DNA of 64,000 nt from Solibacillus faecavium (GCF_014836905.1 NZ_JACSPZ010000002.1:619914-683913); one strand, 5' to 3'. Counted from the first letter of the stretch, positions 9,536-18,348 are shown. The notes: generated by a model not told the origin, from the letters alone. A program made the numbers and translations.

Positions 9536-10346
9536 ATTTTGCAGCTTTCAAAATTTCGTATCGTGCACCGTCAATTGTAATCGTTTTATCCTCCAACGCA
9601 CCGGAAAGTACAGCCTTTTTTATGCCATAGCCATTTTCTATCATATAATTCCAAGCTATACCTTCACCAATCGGCTTTACAAAAACGAGCTTTACGTCTC
9701 CTAACACAACAATCCTGTATTCAGCATTTTGTTCTAAATCTTCCTTCTTAACAATTTCCGCTTCGCACAGTTTAGCAATTTGTTCTACATCATCAAAGTT
9801 CAGAACGACGAAATGGATGGCATCGAGCAATAAATCCCCTAACGGATGCTGTGCTAATATACCACGCTCTGTTAGTTGCTTACGGCGAATCGAATCCTCC
9901 TCATCCCATTGAATGAAAAATGGCAGCTCAATTTTGGCGTTTGGGTGGCCAATATACAATAATTGCCAGCCTACTATTGAACCGTCATCGCGCTTTCTTG
10001 TAAAATGTTCAGGACCAGAAACTTCCAAGCCTGCTTGTTTAAACTTTTTCGCATCTTCTTCAATCGTTTGTGTACGAATCGCGAATCGTGTTAATCCATC
10101 TTTACGTCGATTTTGTTCATAGCTGGCATGTAAAGTATATTTCTGTTTTGCCGCTTCTTTGTACTTCTCTTCATTTTCTATACCGATTAATTCAATGTAG
10201 GATAAATCAAAATAACTCAACGTATTATATGTACCCCATGCTTCATGGCTTCCACCAGAAACAACATGGAATCCTTCCTGCTGAAGTTTTTGCAACGTTT
10301 TTTCTGGTTGTTCCACAAAATGAACTAGGTGATCGAATTGATACAT
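9534..10346 (-). CDS. VOC/glyoxalase-like protein
   Basis: The protein has 270 residues from the ATG at 10346 (MYQFDHLVHF), chosen because AGAGG lies 7 nt upstream. The N-terminal DHLVHFV strand-helix start and the repeated beta-alpha-beta pattern with a second DAIHFVVLNF half at about residue 180 indicate two vicinal-oxygen-chelate halves of the Glyoxalase-like (PF13468) type. The metal residues and substrate cannot be assigned with certainty. It is a single gene flanked by terminators. Confidence 0.75.
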   Translation of the reverse strand: MYQFDHLVHFVEQPEKTLQKLQQEGFHVVSGGSHEAWGTYNTLSYFDLSYIELIGIENEEKYKEAAKQKYTLHASYEQNRRKDGLTRFAIRTQTIEEDAKKFKQAGLEVSGPEHFTRKRDDGSIVGWQLLYIGHPNAKIELPFFIQWDEEDSIRRKQLTERGILAQHPLGDLLLDAIHFVVLNFDDVEQIAKLCEAEIVKKEDLEQNAEYRIVVLGDVKLVFVKPIGEGIAWNYMIENGYGIKKAVLSGALEDKTITIDGARYEILKAAK

Positions 10347-10427
10347 ATTTAAACCTCTTTTCAATTTCAAATAGCTAGAATATTCTAATTATAACATTGT
10401 CCTTGAAATTGAAATAGGTAAAATCAT

Positions 10428-11090
10428 CTATGAGAATAAATCGATTAGAGCTGTAGCGGCTGCTTGTTTACCATCTACCTTTACGACCTTACCTGAACGG
10501 TGAATAATATAATGCGGCTCCATCGCACCGTATAGTGATTTCGAGCTATTCGCGACCATATAATCCGCTTTTGCCGTTTCCATTCGTAATGTTGCTCGAT
10601 CCATTAAAAACTGTTCGTCATCGGTTGCTTCCAGTTTAAACCCTACTAGCGTTGTATCCGGTGACCAGTTTTTTATTTGCGCCAGTATTTTTGGTGCCTT
10701 TTTGAAATGGATAATCGGCGGTTCATCAGACGGCATCTTCCCTTTTTCAGTCAGCTCGTTTCCACTTTGGTCAAACACTTTATCTATTAGCCAATCAGAT
10801 CCGGCTACCGCCATAATGACATAATCAATTTGCTCTGATTGCAATAAATGTTTCAGCTTTTCCCCTAAATCTTCAATGCCTTCAAATTTAATAAGCTGCA
10901 TTTCATCTTTATGCTCTGGCAGCTGTGTAAAGACACCATGCATGTACGTAATGTCCGCACCTTTTTCATATGCGGCTTCTGCTAAATAGCTGCCCATTGT
11001 CCCTTTAGATAAGTTCGTATGACCACGCACATTATCCCACTTTTCAAATGTGCCACCACTTGTTATTAAAACCTTTTTTCCTTTTAACAT
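10428..11090 (-). CDS. Stand-alone phosphopantothenate--cysteine ligase-like (CoaB-like) protein
   Basis: The protein has 220 residues from the ATG at 11090, which follows GGGGA by 6 nt. It resembles the CoaB half of CoaBC: KVLITSGGTFEKWDNVRG at the nucleotide-binding end, MGSYLAEAAYEKGADITYMHG, the KMPSDEPPIIHFKKAPKIL segment, and the ADYMVANSS dimer/active-site motif. CoaB condenses 4'-phosphopantothenate with cysteine in CoA synthesis. There is no CoaC (decarboxylase) domain, so it resembles the stand-alone CoaB group; whether a fused CoaBC exists elsewhere cannot be seen. Its start overlaps the end of the LysR gene (ATGTTAA), implying coupled translation. Confidence 0.75.
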   Translation of the reverse strand: MLKGKKVLITSGGTFEKWDNVRGHTNLSKGTMGSYLAEAAYEKGADITYMHGVFTQLPEHKDEMQLIKFEGIEDLGEKLKHLLQSEQIDYVIMAVAGSDWLIDKVFDQSGNELTEKGKMPSDEPPIIHFKKAPKILAQIKNWSPDTTLVGFKLEATDDEQFLMDRATLRMETAKADYMVANSSKSLYGAMEPHYIIHRSGKVVKVDGKQAAATALIDLFS

Positions 11091-11974
11091 AGTTGTTCCC
11101 CTTTTGATTCTACATTTACTAGCCAATTTTTTAGAATTTCCACGAATTTTTTTGAGGCAGGTGAAAGCTTTTGCTTAGTTGATAAACCGATTGTCCGGAA
11201 ACTTTCCTGAGCGAGCGGCAATGCTTTAACATTATCCGGTAACATGGAAATCGCCATTTCCGGTAAAATGCTTATGCCCACATTATGCTCCACCATTGAT
11301 ACAATCGCCTTCTCATCATACAGTTCAAAGCGAATATTCGGTTGCACACCGTATTTCTCGAATGTGGTCATTACATCATTTGTTCCTTTATAATAAGGCA
11401 TAATTATTGGTGTATCCCCTATCTCCAATAAATCTATCTCTGTTCTATCATATAGTGGACTATGTGACGACACAATACATAATAACGGATCCCGTTTTAA
11501 AGGCATAAAGTCAAATTGTTTGGAGCTTGTACGATTCAAAAATCCACAGTCTACTTCTCCTTTTAACAACCACTGTTCAATTTCATAGTAATCCCCTTCA
11601 CGTAGTTCGATGCGAATACCTGGATACTCGGAATCCATAATATGAATAATATTGGGCATCCAGTGGGTAGAAATTGTAGAAATCAGTCCAATACGCACCG
11701 TACCTTTACTTACCCCTAAAATATTGGAGGCTGCTTGCTGTAAATGTTCCTGTGCCGATAGAACTTTCCGCATTTCATACAGCATTTGCATGCCATCCTC
11801 CGTTAATGTTACCCCGGTCCGATTCCGATGTATTAAATTAAATCCAAATTCTTTTTCCAAACTAGATATCGCATGGCTTACAGCAGATTGCGTTAACCCT
11901 AAACTTGTAGCCGCTTTAGTAAAACTGTGCACTTCTGCTACTTTATTTAAAATTTCATATTTAACTAGACTCAT
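11084..11974 (-). CDS. LysR-family transcriptional regulator
   Basis: A 296-residue protein with an N-terminal winged helix-turn-helix (AEVHSFTKAATSLGLTQSAV, then SHAISSLEKEFG, residues 12-46) and a periplasmic-binding-protein-like effector domain from about residue 90 (VRIGLISTISTHWMP). LysR proteins usually sense a small molecule and control a divergent gene, here the DMT transporter at 12119. It overlaps the CoaB-like gene downstream, an unusual pairing that could link regulation to a pantothenate or CoA-related signal (inference only). Confidence 0.9.
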   Translation of the reverse strand: MSLVKYEILNKVAEVHSFTKAATSLGLTQSAVSHAISSLEKEFGFNLIHRNRTGVTLTEDGMQMLYEMRKVLSAQEHLQQAASNILGVSKGTVRIGLISTISTHWMPNIIHIMDSEYPGIRIELREGDYYEIEQWLLKGEVDCGFLNRTSSKQFDFMPLKRDPLLCIVSSHSPLYDRTEIDLLEIGDTPIIMPYYKGTNDVMTTFEKYGVQPNIRFELYDEKAIVSMVEHNVGISILPEMAISMLPDNVKALPLAQESFRTIGLSTKQKLSPASKKFVEILKNWLVNVESKGEQLC

Positions 11975-12068
11975 TATATTTCACTCCACAAACACGATTT
12001 CATCATGAATTTTTTTCATAATTACCATTATAAACATTCGTTTTACTAATAACAATATCCTGTTTTAT

Positions 12069-12084
12069 ACTGTTTTATAACAGT
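12069..12084. promoter_or_regulatory. Palindromic candidate operator between LysR and DMT genes
   Basis: ACTGTTttatAACAGT is a perfect 6-bp inverted repeat with a 4-nt centre, in the intergenic region between the divergent LysR regulator and transporter, 35 nt before the preferred transporter start. It is a candidate LysR autoregulation site on position only. Confidence 0.4.
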
Positions 12085-12118
12085 GATATATTTATACTTT
12101 GGAAATGTGGTGACATCA

Positions 12119-13018
12119 GTGAGTTTACAAGGGAAAGCAAATATTTTGATGGTAATAGTTACAATGTTTTGGGGCATCTCCTATACCTTTATGGTAATGG
12201 GATTGGAAGTTTTGGAAGCTTATAATGTTGTAGCATTACGTTGTTTAATTGCATTTATAATCGCAGGGTTAATATTTTTACCGAAAATGTTACGTGTGAA
12301 TATAAAAACGATTCTGTACGCATCCATCCAAGGATTTTTATTATTTTCAGTTTTCGCTTTATCATTATACGGATTAAAAACAACATCTGCTGGAAATGCA
12401 GGCTTTATATTGAGCCTAACTGTCGTATTAGTACCGATTATTACTAGCTTAATGGAAAGACGCCTACCATCACGTGCAGTTAGTTTTGCTGTTGTAGCAA
12501 CAATGATCGGCATTACAATACTGACATTTAATCCGTCTCTCACTTTTCAGATTGGTGATATTTTAGTTGCGATTGCGGCCTTATGTTATTCCATTTACAT
12601 AATCTTGAATAGCACATTTACAAAAAATGTGGAGTCAATCTCATATGGAGTCTATCAATTAGGTGTTGCAGGTTTGTTTGGAGCATTCTTTACGATGATG
12701 TTTGAATCTCCTAAACTCCCTTCTACTTCATCAGGATGGATCGCTATTTTAGGATTAGGTATTATATGTACAGCATTTTGCTTTATTGCACAAGCTGTTG
12801 TACAACAATATACTTCTCCGACACATACTGGTCTAATTTTTTCACTGGAGCCAATTTTCGCTGCAATTTTTGCATTGATTTTCCTTGGTGAAGGGTTAAC
12901 TTCCCAGCTTGTTATAGGCGGTGCCTTTATCTTAATCGGAAATACTGTTGCTCAACTTGAACAATTTATATTTATGAAAAAGTTATCTACAGCACCACAC
13001 TCTGAAACAATGATATAA
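12119..13018 (+). CDS. EamA/DMT-family transporter, LysR-linked
   Basis: The protein has 299 residues from a GTG at 12119 (VSLQGKANIL), preferred because GGTGA lies about 5 nt upstream; GTGs at 12083 and further in-frame would extend it. It has ten hydrophobic segments in two EamA repeats (ILMVIVTMFWGISYTFMV at the start; ILVAIAALCYSIYIILNS at mid-protein; a C-terminal GEGLTSQLVIGGAFILIG). It is divergent from the LysR gene, which is the likely regulator. Substrate unknown. Confidence 0.85.
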   Translation: MSLQGKANILMVIVTMFWGISYTFMVMGLEVLEAYNVVALRCLIAFIIAGLIFLPKMLRVNIKTILYASIQGFLLFSVFALSLYGLKTTSAGNAGFILSLTVVLVPIITSLMERRLPSRAVSFAVVATMIGITILTFNPSLTFQIGDILVAIAALCYSIYIILNSTFTKNVESISYGVYQLGVAGLFGAFFTMMFESPKLPSTSSGWIAILGLGIICTAFCFIAQAVVQQYTSPTHTGLIFSLEPIFAAIFALIFLGEGLTSQLVIGGAFILIGNTVAQLEQFIFMKKLSTAPHSETMI

Positions 13019-13023
13019 TATGA

Positions 13024-13063
13024 AGAGACATAGCAAGAATGCTTGCTTTTGTCTCTTTTTTTT
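13024..13063 (+). terminator. Intrinsic terminator after DMT gene
   Basis: Stem AGAGACA-AGCAAG with CTTGCT-TGTCTCT around a short loop, followed by an eight-T run. Confidence 0.88.
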
Positions 13064-13241
13064 ATAATCTATCTATTATTGTTCTATTTTTGCATATAAT
13101 TTAATATAATCTAAAATGCAACAATCTTTCTGATAGTTCAAAAAAGATAATCAGTTTCAATAATAACAATCTGACGTTATTATTAATAGTAGCAATACTG
13201 CGGTATTAGTATTTAAAAGTTGTATTAAAGGAAGTGTTACA

Positions 13242-14225
13242 ATGATTGGACGTAATGACCCATGCCTATGTGGTAGTGGAAAAAAATACAAGAAATGTTG
13301 TGAAGGTAAAAATCAAGTAACTTCGCAAAACGTTTTCCAGGAAGAGATCGAAAACGTATTACAAACTTTCTATAGTAATTACCCAGAACGAAAAGATATC
13401 CGTGAATTTATGGAGCTAGTTCGAAAATGGGCACCGAAACTTGAAAAAAAATTACACAAAGAGTTAGTAGAAGCTGTTGCATTGGATGAATATTTTTTCC
13501 ATCAACGACCTGATATTTGGCAAAACTTTTTAGCAAAAACAATGAAAAAGACGCTTCGCCCATCAATGATTGAACTGTTAAAATCATGGGAACAGCCAAT
13601 TTTCTTCATCGGGACTGTTGAGGAAGTAGAAAACGAGTACTTTACAGCTATTTCTGCATTAGATGGTACGACTTATCAAATTCAACGAGAAAGCCATAAA
13701 TCGATTCCATTAGGTATGCGCGTATTCGCATTTTTATTACCGGATGGCTCGAACGAAAAGAATCACGTACTAGCTGTATCAACATTGATTTTCTTCCACA
13801 AAGAACATGCAATATCATTTGAACAGTTTACAAATGCATTTAAAGCTAGTAAGTTAACTGTCGAACAATTTGCAAAAGAAAACCATCTATTATTATGGGA
13901 AGGTTTAGTGGAGAATGGCTATGAAGGCGAAGAGTTTACACCTTTCGAACAGGAAGTAGTGGAACTGCTTAAAGAATTTATGGTGGACAAGGGCATTAAC
14001 AATGAAGACTTTGTAATGGTTGTAGAAGATTATTTAATTGAAAAACAGCCTTCTGCACGTAAAGCCGGTGCGATCGCTGCCGGTGCTGTACGATTCGGTC
14101 AGGAACATGACCTATTTGAACAGAAATTCACTGTTAAAGAAATCGGTGAGAGCTTCAGCGTATCACCATCTTCTTTAAATAAATATTATCAAGAATTAAC
14201 AGTTTTCTATAAAGAAAAGAAATAA
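13242..14225 (+). CDS. SEC-C zinc-motif protein with a TFIIB/cyclin-like C-terminus
   Basis: A 327-residue protein starting 7 nt after GGAAG. Residues 1-22 are a SEC-C metal-binding motif (NDPCLCGSGKKYKKCC), as found at the end of SecA and in many stand-alone proteins. The middle is mostly helical and unrecognised. The last 60 residues (ARKAGAIAAGAVRFGQEH ... FTVKEIGESFSVSPSSLNKY) read like the second half of a TFIIB/cyclin repeat, with an alanine-rich helix followed by a helix-turn-helix. That suggests nucleic acid or chaperone-client contact, but this is inference from pattern only. It is monocistronic with a terminator. Confidence 0.75.
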   Translation: MIGRNDPCLCGSGKKYKKCCEGKNQVTSQNVFQEEIENVLQTFYSNYPERKDIREFMELVRKWAPKLEKKLHKELVEAVALDEYFFHQRPDIWQNFLAKTMKKTLRPSMIELLKSWEQPIFFIGTVEEVENEYFTAISALDGTTYQIQRESHKSIPLGMRVFAFLLPDGSNEKNHVLAVSTLIFFHKEHAISFEQFTNAFKASKLTVEQFAKENHLLLWEGLVENGYEGEEFTPFEQEVVELLKEFMVDKGINNEDFVMVVEDYLIEKQPSARKAGAIAAGAVRFGQEHDLFEQKFTVKEIGESFSVSPSSLNKYYQELTVFYKEKK

Positions 14226-14230
14226 TTCAA

Positions 14231-14268
14231 AAAAGCTACTTTCGAGACGTCGGAAGTAGCTTTTATTT
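14231..14268 (+). terminator. Intrinsic terminator after SEC-C gene
   Basis: Stem AAAGCTACTTTCGA with TCGGAAGTAGCTTTT around GACG, followed by a T-rich tail. Confidence 0.88.
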
Positions 14269-14341
14269 TGCTTTGAATTATACCCTGCTTTCCGGGCGGC
14301 GTGGCTCAAAAGCATTTGTATATTGAATTAGGTAATGAGAT

Positions 14342-14545
14342 AAATAGAGGAACGAATTTCCGTTATTTTTAAAATAACATGAAAAACAGTAAAAATAAGG
14401 GAAGGAATTTCCGCTATTGACCTAAAATACATGAAAATTTACGGTTTTATTTAAAATAACGGTAAAACGTTCCGTTCCCTTATTTAACCTGAAAATGAGC
14501 TACCCCCTTCAAATAACGGTAAAATCTACCCTTATTTTTAGGAGG
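14342..14545. repeat. Cluster of degenerate direct repeats, about 52-60 nt apart
   Basis: Four related blocks begin near 14347, 14399, 14459 and 14517. The first two share GGAA.GAATTTCCG.TATT; the second pair shares AAATAACGGTAAAA, TTCCGTTCCCTTATTT and TACCCTTATTT. The motif AAATA recurs at 14342, 14372, 14393, 14425, 14454 and 14511. No open frame crosses the block. The rest of the 14269-14940 gap is AT-rich and shows only the terminator at 14708-14759. Confidence 0.55.
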
Positions 14546-14707
14546 GCACTAAAGAATGTACTTAATCACGTGGCCTTAGCTCTGTCTTGCCAAAGCCCAC
14601 AAATCAATTAAGAAAAAGAAAGCAACCCCATGAAATGGTGATGAGTCCAATATTTTCATGATAACCTTATTTTTTAAATATAAGGGTAAAATTACTATTT
14701 AAATATA

Positions 14708-14759
14708 ATAAAAAACAATTTGCAAATAGGCTGTTATGCGCAGCTCATTGCAAATTGTT
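14708..14759 (-). terminator. Minus-strand stem-loop terminator
   Basis: Perfect 12-bp stem AACAATTTGCAA (14714-14725) with TTGCAAATTGTT (14748-14759), with an inner GCTG/CAGC helix. On the minus strand a T-run follows directly. It probably ends the zinc-finger gene transcript about 180 nt after its stop. Confidence 0.75.
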
Positions 14760-14940
14760 CCTTTCCCTTTTTCATAAAAGGGATAAAAATGAAGAGACTT
14801 TTCAACGGAAACCACTCCGTTGATTGGCTTTACCTACTTTGCATAAATCTGTACCAGAGATTTATAATAGGTAAATAAGAAATACTTATTCATTATATCA
14901 AAAAAACATTATCATTCAATAGTACGATAGCAACAAAATG

Positions 14941-15132
14941 TTATTTTTCATAAATTTTCATCATTTCTTGCCCTAGAAATTGAAGTTGTTCCCCAACTGT
15001 ACAAGACTCGATACAAAAACGATGTGCACCGTGTTTTCCACGTTCCTTACGAAGGTCACGAATGACTAGACAGTCTGAACAATAAGTATCCATTAATTCA
15101 TCAATGTCTTTCATCACATCCACTTTATTCAA
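14941..15132 (-). CDS. Small zinc-finger protein (C2HCIx2C type)
   Basis: A 63-residue protein with the pattern YCSDC-x12-HGAHRFCIESC, matching the small zf-C2HCIx2C family of Firmicutes (zinc-binding, role unknown). The start is a TTG at 15132: an AGGAGG lies 8 nt upstream, and the ATG that sits between them reads ATG AAT TGA and cannot be the start. It is divergent from the RNase H-like gene. Confidence 0.8.
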   Translation of the reverse strand: MNKVDVMKDIDELMDTYCSDCLVIRDLRKERGKHGAHRFCIESCTVGEQLQFLGQEMMKIYEK

Positions 15133-15245
15133 TTCATGTACCTCCTTTTAAATATGATTTTCTATTGTACGCTATTTTTAATTATTCTCCAACTTTCAAG
15201 TGTTTTGCTATACTAAATATAAGCAAATTAAAAAGGAGCGGTTTT

Positions 15246-15641
15246 ATGCTGGAAGTATATATTGATGGTGCAAGTGCCGGTAATCCTGGACCAAGCGGGA
15301 TTGGCATTTTTATCAAAGGTGAAGGTCATCATATAAAAATAAGTGAACCAATAGGTATGACGAATAATCACATAGCTGAATTTACTGCGCTAATAAGAGG
15401 ATTGGAAGAAGCGCTGAAAATTGGTGCTACCTTCGTATCAATGCGCTCGGATTCAAAGATTGTAGTGAGCTCCATTGAAAAAGAATATGTTAAAAATGAA
15501 GAATTTAAACCGTTTTTATTGGAAGCACTGTCACTTATTGAACAGTTTGAGCTTTATTTTATAAAATGGATTCCTGATAAAGAAAATAAAGCCGCAGACG
15601 CCCTTGCACGTGAAGCAATATTAAAAAATACAGACCAATAA
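15246..15641 (+). CDS. RNase HI-family protein
   Basis: The protein has 131 residues from the ATG at 15246, which follows AAAGGAG; the longer reading from 15165 has no ribosome binding site. It has an RNase H fold with the four acidic positions visible: D in VYIDGASAGNPG, E in HIAEFTALIRGLEEAL, D in SMRSDSKIV and D in NKAADALARE. The catalytic set therefore appears complete and it may cut RNA in RNA-DNA hybrids. It lacks the hybrid-binding N-terminal extension. Related Bacillus proteins (YpeP/YpdQ type) include inactive members, so activity is not certain. Confidence 0.85.
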   Translation: MLEVYIDGASAGNPGPSGIGIFIKGEGHHIKISEPIGMTNNHIAEFTALIRGLEEALKIGATFVSMRSDSKIVVSSIEKEYVKNEEFKPFLLEALSLIEQFELYFIKWIPDKENKAADALAREAILKNTDQ

Positions 15642-15642
15642 T

Positions 15643-15687
15643 AAAACGATTCATTTATCCAGCTAAGGTGTAAATGAATCGTTTTTT
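15643..15687. terminator. Bidirectional intrinsic terminator
   Basis: Perfect 15-bp stem AAAACGATTCATTTA (15643-15657) with 15671-15685 between the RNase H-like and MFS genes. Confidence 0.92.
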
Positions 15688-15690
15688 GTA

Positions 15691-16878
15691 CTATTCCGAT
15701 TGATCTTGAAGTTTTCTATGTGTCATCATATAAATCACTAATACAAAGAAAACTAAAGCCGCTGAACTCATATAAACGGTCTTATAGCCTGCAGCTACTG
15801 CTACAACCCCAAAAACATACGAGCCAACTGCTATCCCTATATCGAACAACGTAAAGTACGTAGCTGTTGCATATCCGCTTCGCATAGGTGAAGTAGACTG
15901 GATGCATAAAGATTGAAAACTCGTTGTTAATGTCCCATATCCGATCCCTATAAAGATGGCAGACAATAAAAAAGGTATTGCCTGCTGAGCATTGGCAAGT
16001 ATTACTAAACCAATACTAAAAAGGAAGAACGATGGAATTATAACGTATTTTGCTCCAAATGTATCATAGATTCTCCCTGTAAACGGCCGAACTGCAATCA
16101 TCGCAACTGCAAACACAGCATAGAAATAACTCGCTACTGTAAGTAAATTTCGTTCTTCTGCATATAACGATAAAAATGACAAAATGCTGGCATACGAAAA
16201 TGCGATTAAACACGCTATGGCAGCAGTCGGCAATGCTCTTTTTTCAAATAAATCATTAAATGAAAATTTGAATTTACTCCCCTGTACGGGTGTTACATAA
16301 TTTTCTTCTACCGGTAATGTTAATGCCAGCAAACCGCCAGCCGCAACAAAAGCAGATAACACAATAAACAGCACATTGAAGCTTGCGTATTGGATAATAA
16401 GTAACCCGATAAATGGCCCGAATACTACTGCCAAATTCGTTGACATTGTAAAATAGCCTAAGCCTGTTCCTTTACGTTTAGCAGGAATAATATCTGCTGC
16501 CAACGAGCCCGATGCTGTTGTAGCAATACTAAACCATATTCCTTGGAAAAATCTTAGTGCCAGCAATAAAATAAATGGCTTAAAGAAAATATATAGTATA
16601 GTGCACGCTAAATAAAAAGCTAGACTGACTATAAGCAGCCTCTTCTTCCCAAACACTTCTAGTAATTTCCCGCAAAACGGTCTGACAATTATTGCCGAGA
16701 TTAAAAATACTGTAACGAGTAATCCTGAATCATCATCCGATTTCCCCAGCACGCCGATTGCATATAGCGGCAAAGTCGTAATTAAACCGTAAAATACAAA
16801 GAATACCGCCATATTCGTAAAAAATAAGCTAATAAATTGTTTAGTAAAAATTTTGTTCTGTTGATTTTGTTGCTCCAT
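15691..16878 (-). CDS. MFS transporter, MarR-linked
   Basis: A 395-residue major facilitator with twelve hydrophobic segments. The cytoplasmic loop 2-3 motif region (RPFCGKLLEVFGKKRLL) and its repeat in the second half (RPFTGRIYDTFGAKYV) are present, typical of drug or metabolite efflux. AGAAGG lies 9 nt before the ATG at 16878 but only 3 nt before the ATG at 16884, so 16878 is preferred. It follows and slightly overlaps a MarR gene, so expression is probably controlled by that repressor in response to an exported compound (inference). Confidence 0.88.
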   Translation of the reverse strand: MEQQNQQNKIFTKQFISLFFTNMAVFFVFYGLITTLPLYAIGVLGKSDDDSGLLVTVFLISAIIVRPFCGKLLEVFGKKRLLIVSLAFYLACTILYIFFKPFILLLALRFFQGIWFSIATTASGSLAADIIPAKRKGTGLGYFTMSTNLAVVFGPFIGLLIIQYASFNVLFIVLSAFVAAGGLLALTLPVEENYVTPVQGSKFKFSFNDLFEKRALPTAAIACLIAFSYASILSFLSLYAEERNLLTVASYFYAVFAVAMIAVRPFTGRIYDTFGAKYVIIPSFFLFSIGLVILANAQQAIPFLLSAIFIGIGYGTLTTSFQSLCIQSTSPMRSGYATATYFTLFDIGIAVGSYVFGVVAVAAGYKTVYMSSAALVFFVLVIYMMTHRKLQDQSE

Positions 16879-16883
16879 TTCCA

Positions 16884-17285
16884 TTAACCTTCTATCTTTT
16901 TAAGTATTCCCTTTAGGAGTTCCTGATCTTCGTATGTTAACTTTTTCTCTATTTCCTGTTCAAACGATCGAACAGACGCTTCAATGGGCGGAAACTGTTC
17001 CAATCCTTTCTTTGTTAAGAAAATCATTTTTTCGCGCTTATCCATCGCATACAGTCTTTCAACCCAGCCTAGAGATTCCAAACGATTAACCGTTCTTGTC
17101 ACAGTTGGTGCTTCCACATTTAAATATTTCCAGATTGAAGTGAGTGACATTGGTCCATTTTGGTGCAGCAAATAGAGGATTGACCATTGTGAACTATAAA
17201 GACCATGTGGTTTTAATACTTCATTTAATTTATTGACTAAATAACGATTTTGTTGAAAAAACATGTGAAATAACTCATTCAACAT
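16884..17285 (-). CDS. MarR-family transcriptional regulator
   Basis: A 133-residue winged-helix protein. The DNA-binding region is LTSIWKYLNVEAPTVTRT followed by the wing VERLYAMDKREKMIFLTKKG. MarR proteins are dimeric repressors released by small ligands. It is the first gene of the two-gene MarR-MFS operon; the start follows GGGGG by 5 nt. Confidence 0.9.
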   Translation of the reverse strand: MLNELFHMFFQQNRYLVNKLNEVLKPHGLYSSQWSILYLLHQNGPMSLTSIWKYLNVEAPTVTRTVNRLESLGWVERLYAMDKREKMIFLTKKGLEQFPPIEASVRSFEQEIEKKLTYEDQELLKGILKKIEG

Positions 17286-17300
17286 ATTTACCCCCGATTT

Positions 17301-17316
17301 ATTTACCTAATTAAAT
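17301..17316. promoter_or_regulatory. Candidate MarR operator
   Basis: ATTTACCTAATTAAAT has 5-bp inverted arms (ATTTA/TAAAT) and sits about 16 nt upstream of the marR start, where an autoregulatory site would be expected. The call rests on position and symmetry only. Confidence 0.35.
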
Positions 17317-17362
17317 AGTTTACTCATATGTTACGCCTATGTAAACATTATGTAAAGTAAGA

Positions 17363-17404
17363 TTAAAAAAAAGCATTTAAACTATTTTACTAGCTTAAAT
17401 GCTT
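17363..17404 (-). terminator. Intrinsic terminator after coaW
   Basis: Minus-strand stem GAAGCATTTAAG against TTAAATGCTT with an A/T-rich loop, followed by an eight-T run. Confidence 0.85.
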
Positions 17405-17408
17405 CAAA

Positions 17409-18245
17409 TTATATTTTATGGTGCTCACGAATATTTATTAGTGCACCAATAGCACCTGAAAATCCGCAATCTTGTAAAAATATCGGTTTATGCTTTTTTA
17501 AAATAGTATAATGCTCTATTACCTTTTTTAGCTGTATGTTGTCTATTAATGTCGAACCAATATATACAATATGATCCGTATTATGTTGCTCTGCTAGCTG
17601 TATGCTTAAAGTTGAGATTACTTCGCCAATCAGTCCTTGAGTTGTTGCCAAAACATCATTTTGGTCAAATTCACGTTGCTCTGTAATACCAACTTTACCG
17701 AAGTTGCTAGCTGTTAAATTTCCGTCGATCGGTGTATCCATTCCTTGGTATATATCCTTCACAAGTAAATCGATTCCATCACGGCTACCTTCAAAAGCAT
17801 TAGATTTAATCTCATCAAAATCAGAAATACCTGTCATAATTGTGGCAAGTCCAATTAACGTACCCCCACCTACACCAGTACCTCCAACACGCTGATGGGA
17901 ATTCCCATCCATATAATGAATTGATGTCCCCGTACCGATATTGGTAATAATACTTTGAGAGATGGAATGACCTTCTTTTTCCAGTAAATAGCGCACACCT
18001 TTTAATGTTGCTTCAAACTCCACAATATATTGAATCGATTTCATCGTTTTTAAAACATCTCGTAATTGCTCAGTACGGCCTCCTGTCAAGCCGATTTCTT
18101 CTACTTGAGGATGTTTTTCCAACCATTCTCTAACTAAATGCATTTCATTAGATGGAAAGACTGTCAATGTAAGCTCCTGCTGATCATTCATATAGGCAAG
18201 CTTTGTCAACGTACCCCCTGTATCAATTCCAATCCATGTTGACAT
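17409..18245 (-). CDS. coaW: Type II pantothenate kinase
   Basis: A 278-residue ASKHA-fold kinase that phosphorylates pantothenate, the first step of CoA synthesis. Phosphate loop IGIDTGGTLTKLAY is at the N-terminus, NIGTGTSIHYM near residue 102 and the GGTGVGGGTLIGLA glycine-rich loop near 120, all typical of the staphylococcal CoaW group, which is usually insensitive to CoA feedback. The start follows AAAGGAG. It appears monocistronic. Confidence 0.92.
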   Translation of the reverse strand: MSTWIGIDTGGTLTKLAYMNDQQELTLTVFPSNEMHLVREWLEKHPQVEEIGLTGGRTEQLRDVLKTMKSIQYIVEFEATLKGVRYLLEKEGHSISQSIITNIGTGTSIHYMDGNSHQRVGGTGVGGGTLIGLATIMTGISDFDEIKSNAFEGSRDGIDLLVKDIYQGMDTPIDGNLTASNFGKVGITEQREFDQNDVLATTQGLIGEVISTLSIQLAEQHNTDHIVYIGSTLIDNIQLKKVIEHYTILKKHKPIFLQDCGFSGAIGALINIREHHKI

Positions 18246-18319
18246 AAAATAATCTCCTTTATCATTCCAACGAGTAATTCGTACTACCCTATCATAACTT
18301 AATGGACTTCTGCAATAAA

Positions 18320-18347
18320 GAAAAATTCTCCTACTATCGGAGAATTT
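18320..18347 (-). terminator. Intrinsic terminator after exonuclease gene
   Basis: Perfect 9-bp stem AAATTCTCC (18323-18331) with GGAGAATTT (18339-18347); a T-run follows on the minus strand. Confidence 0.82.
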
Positions 18348-18348
18348 A

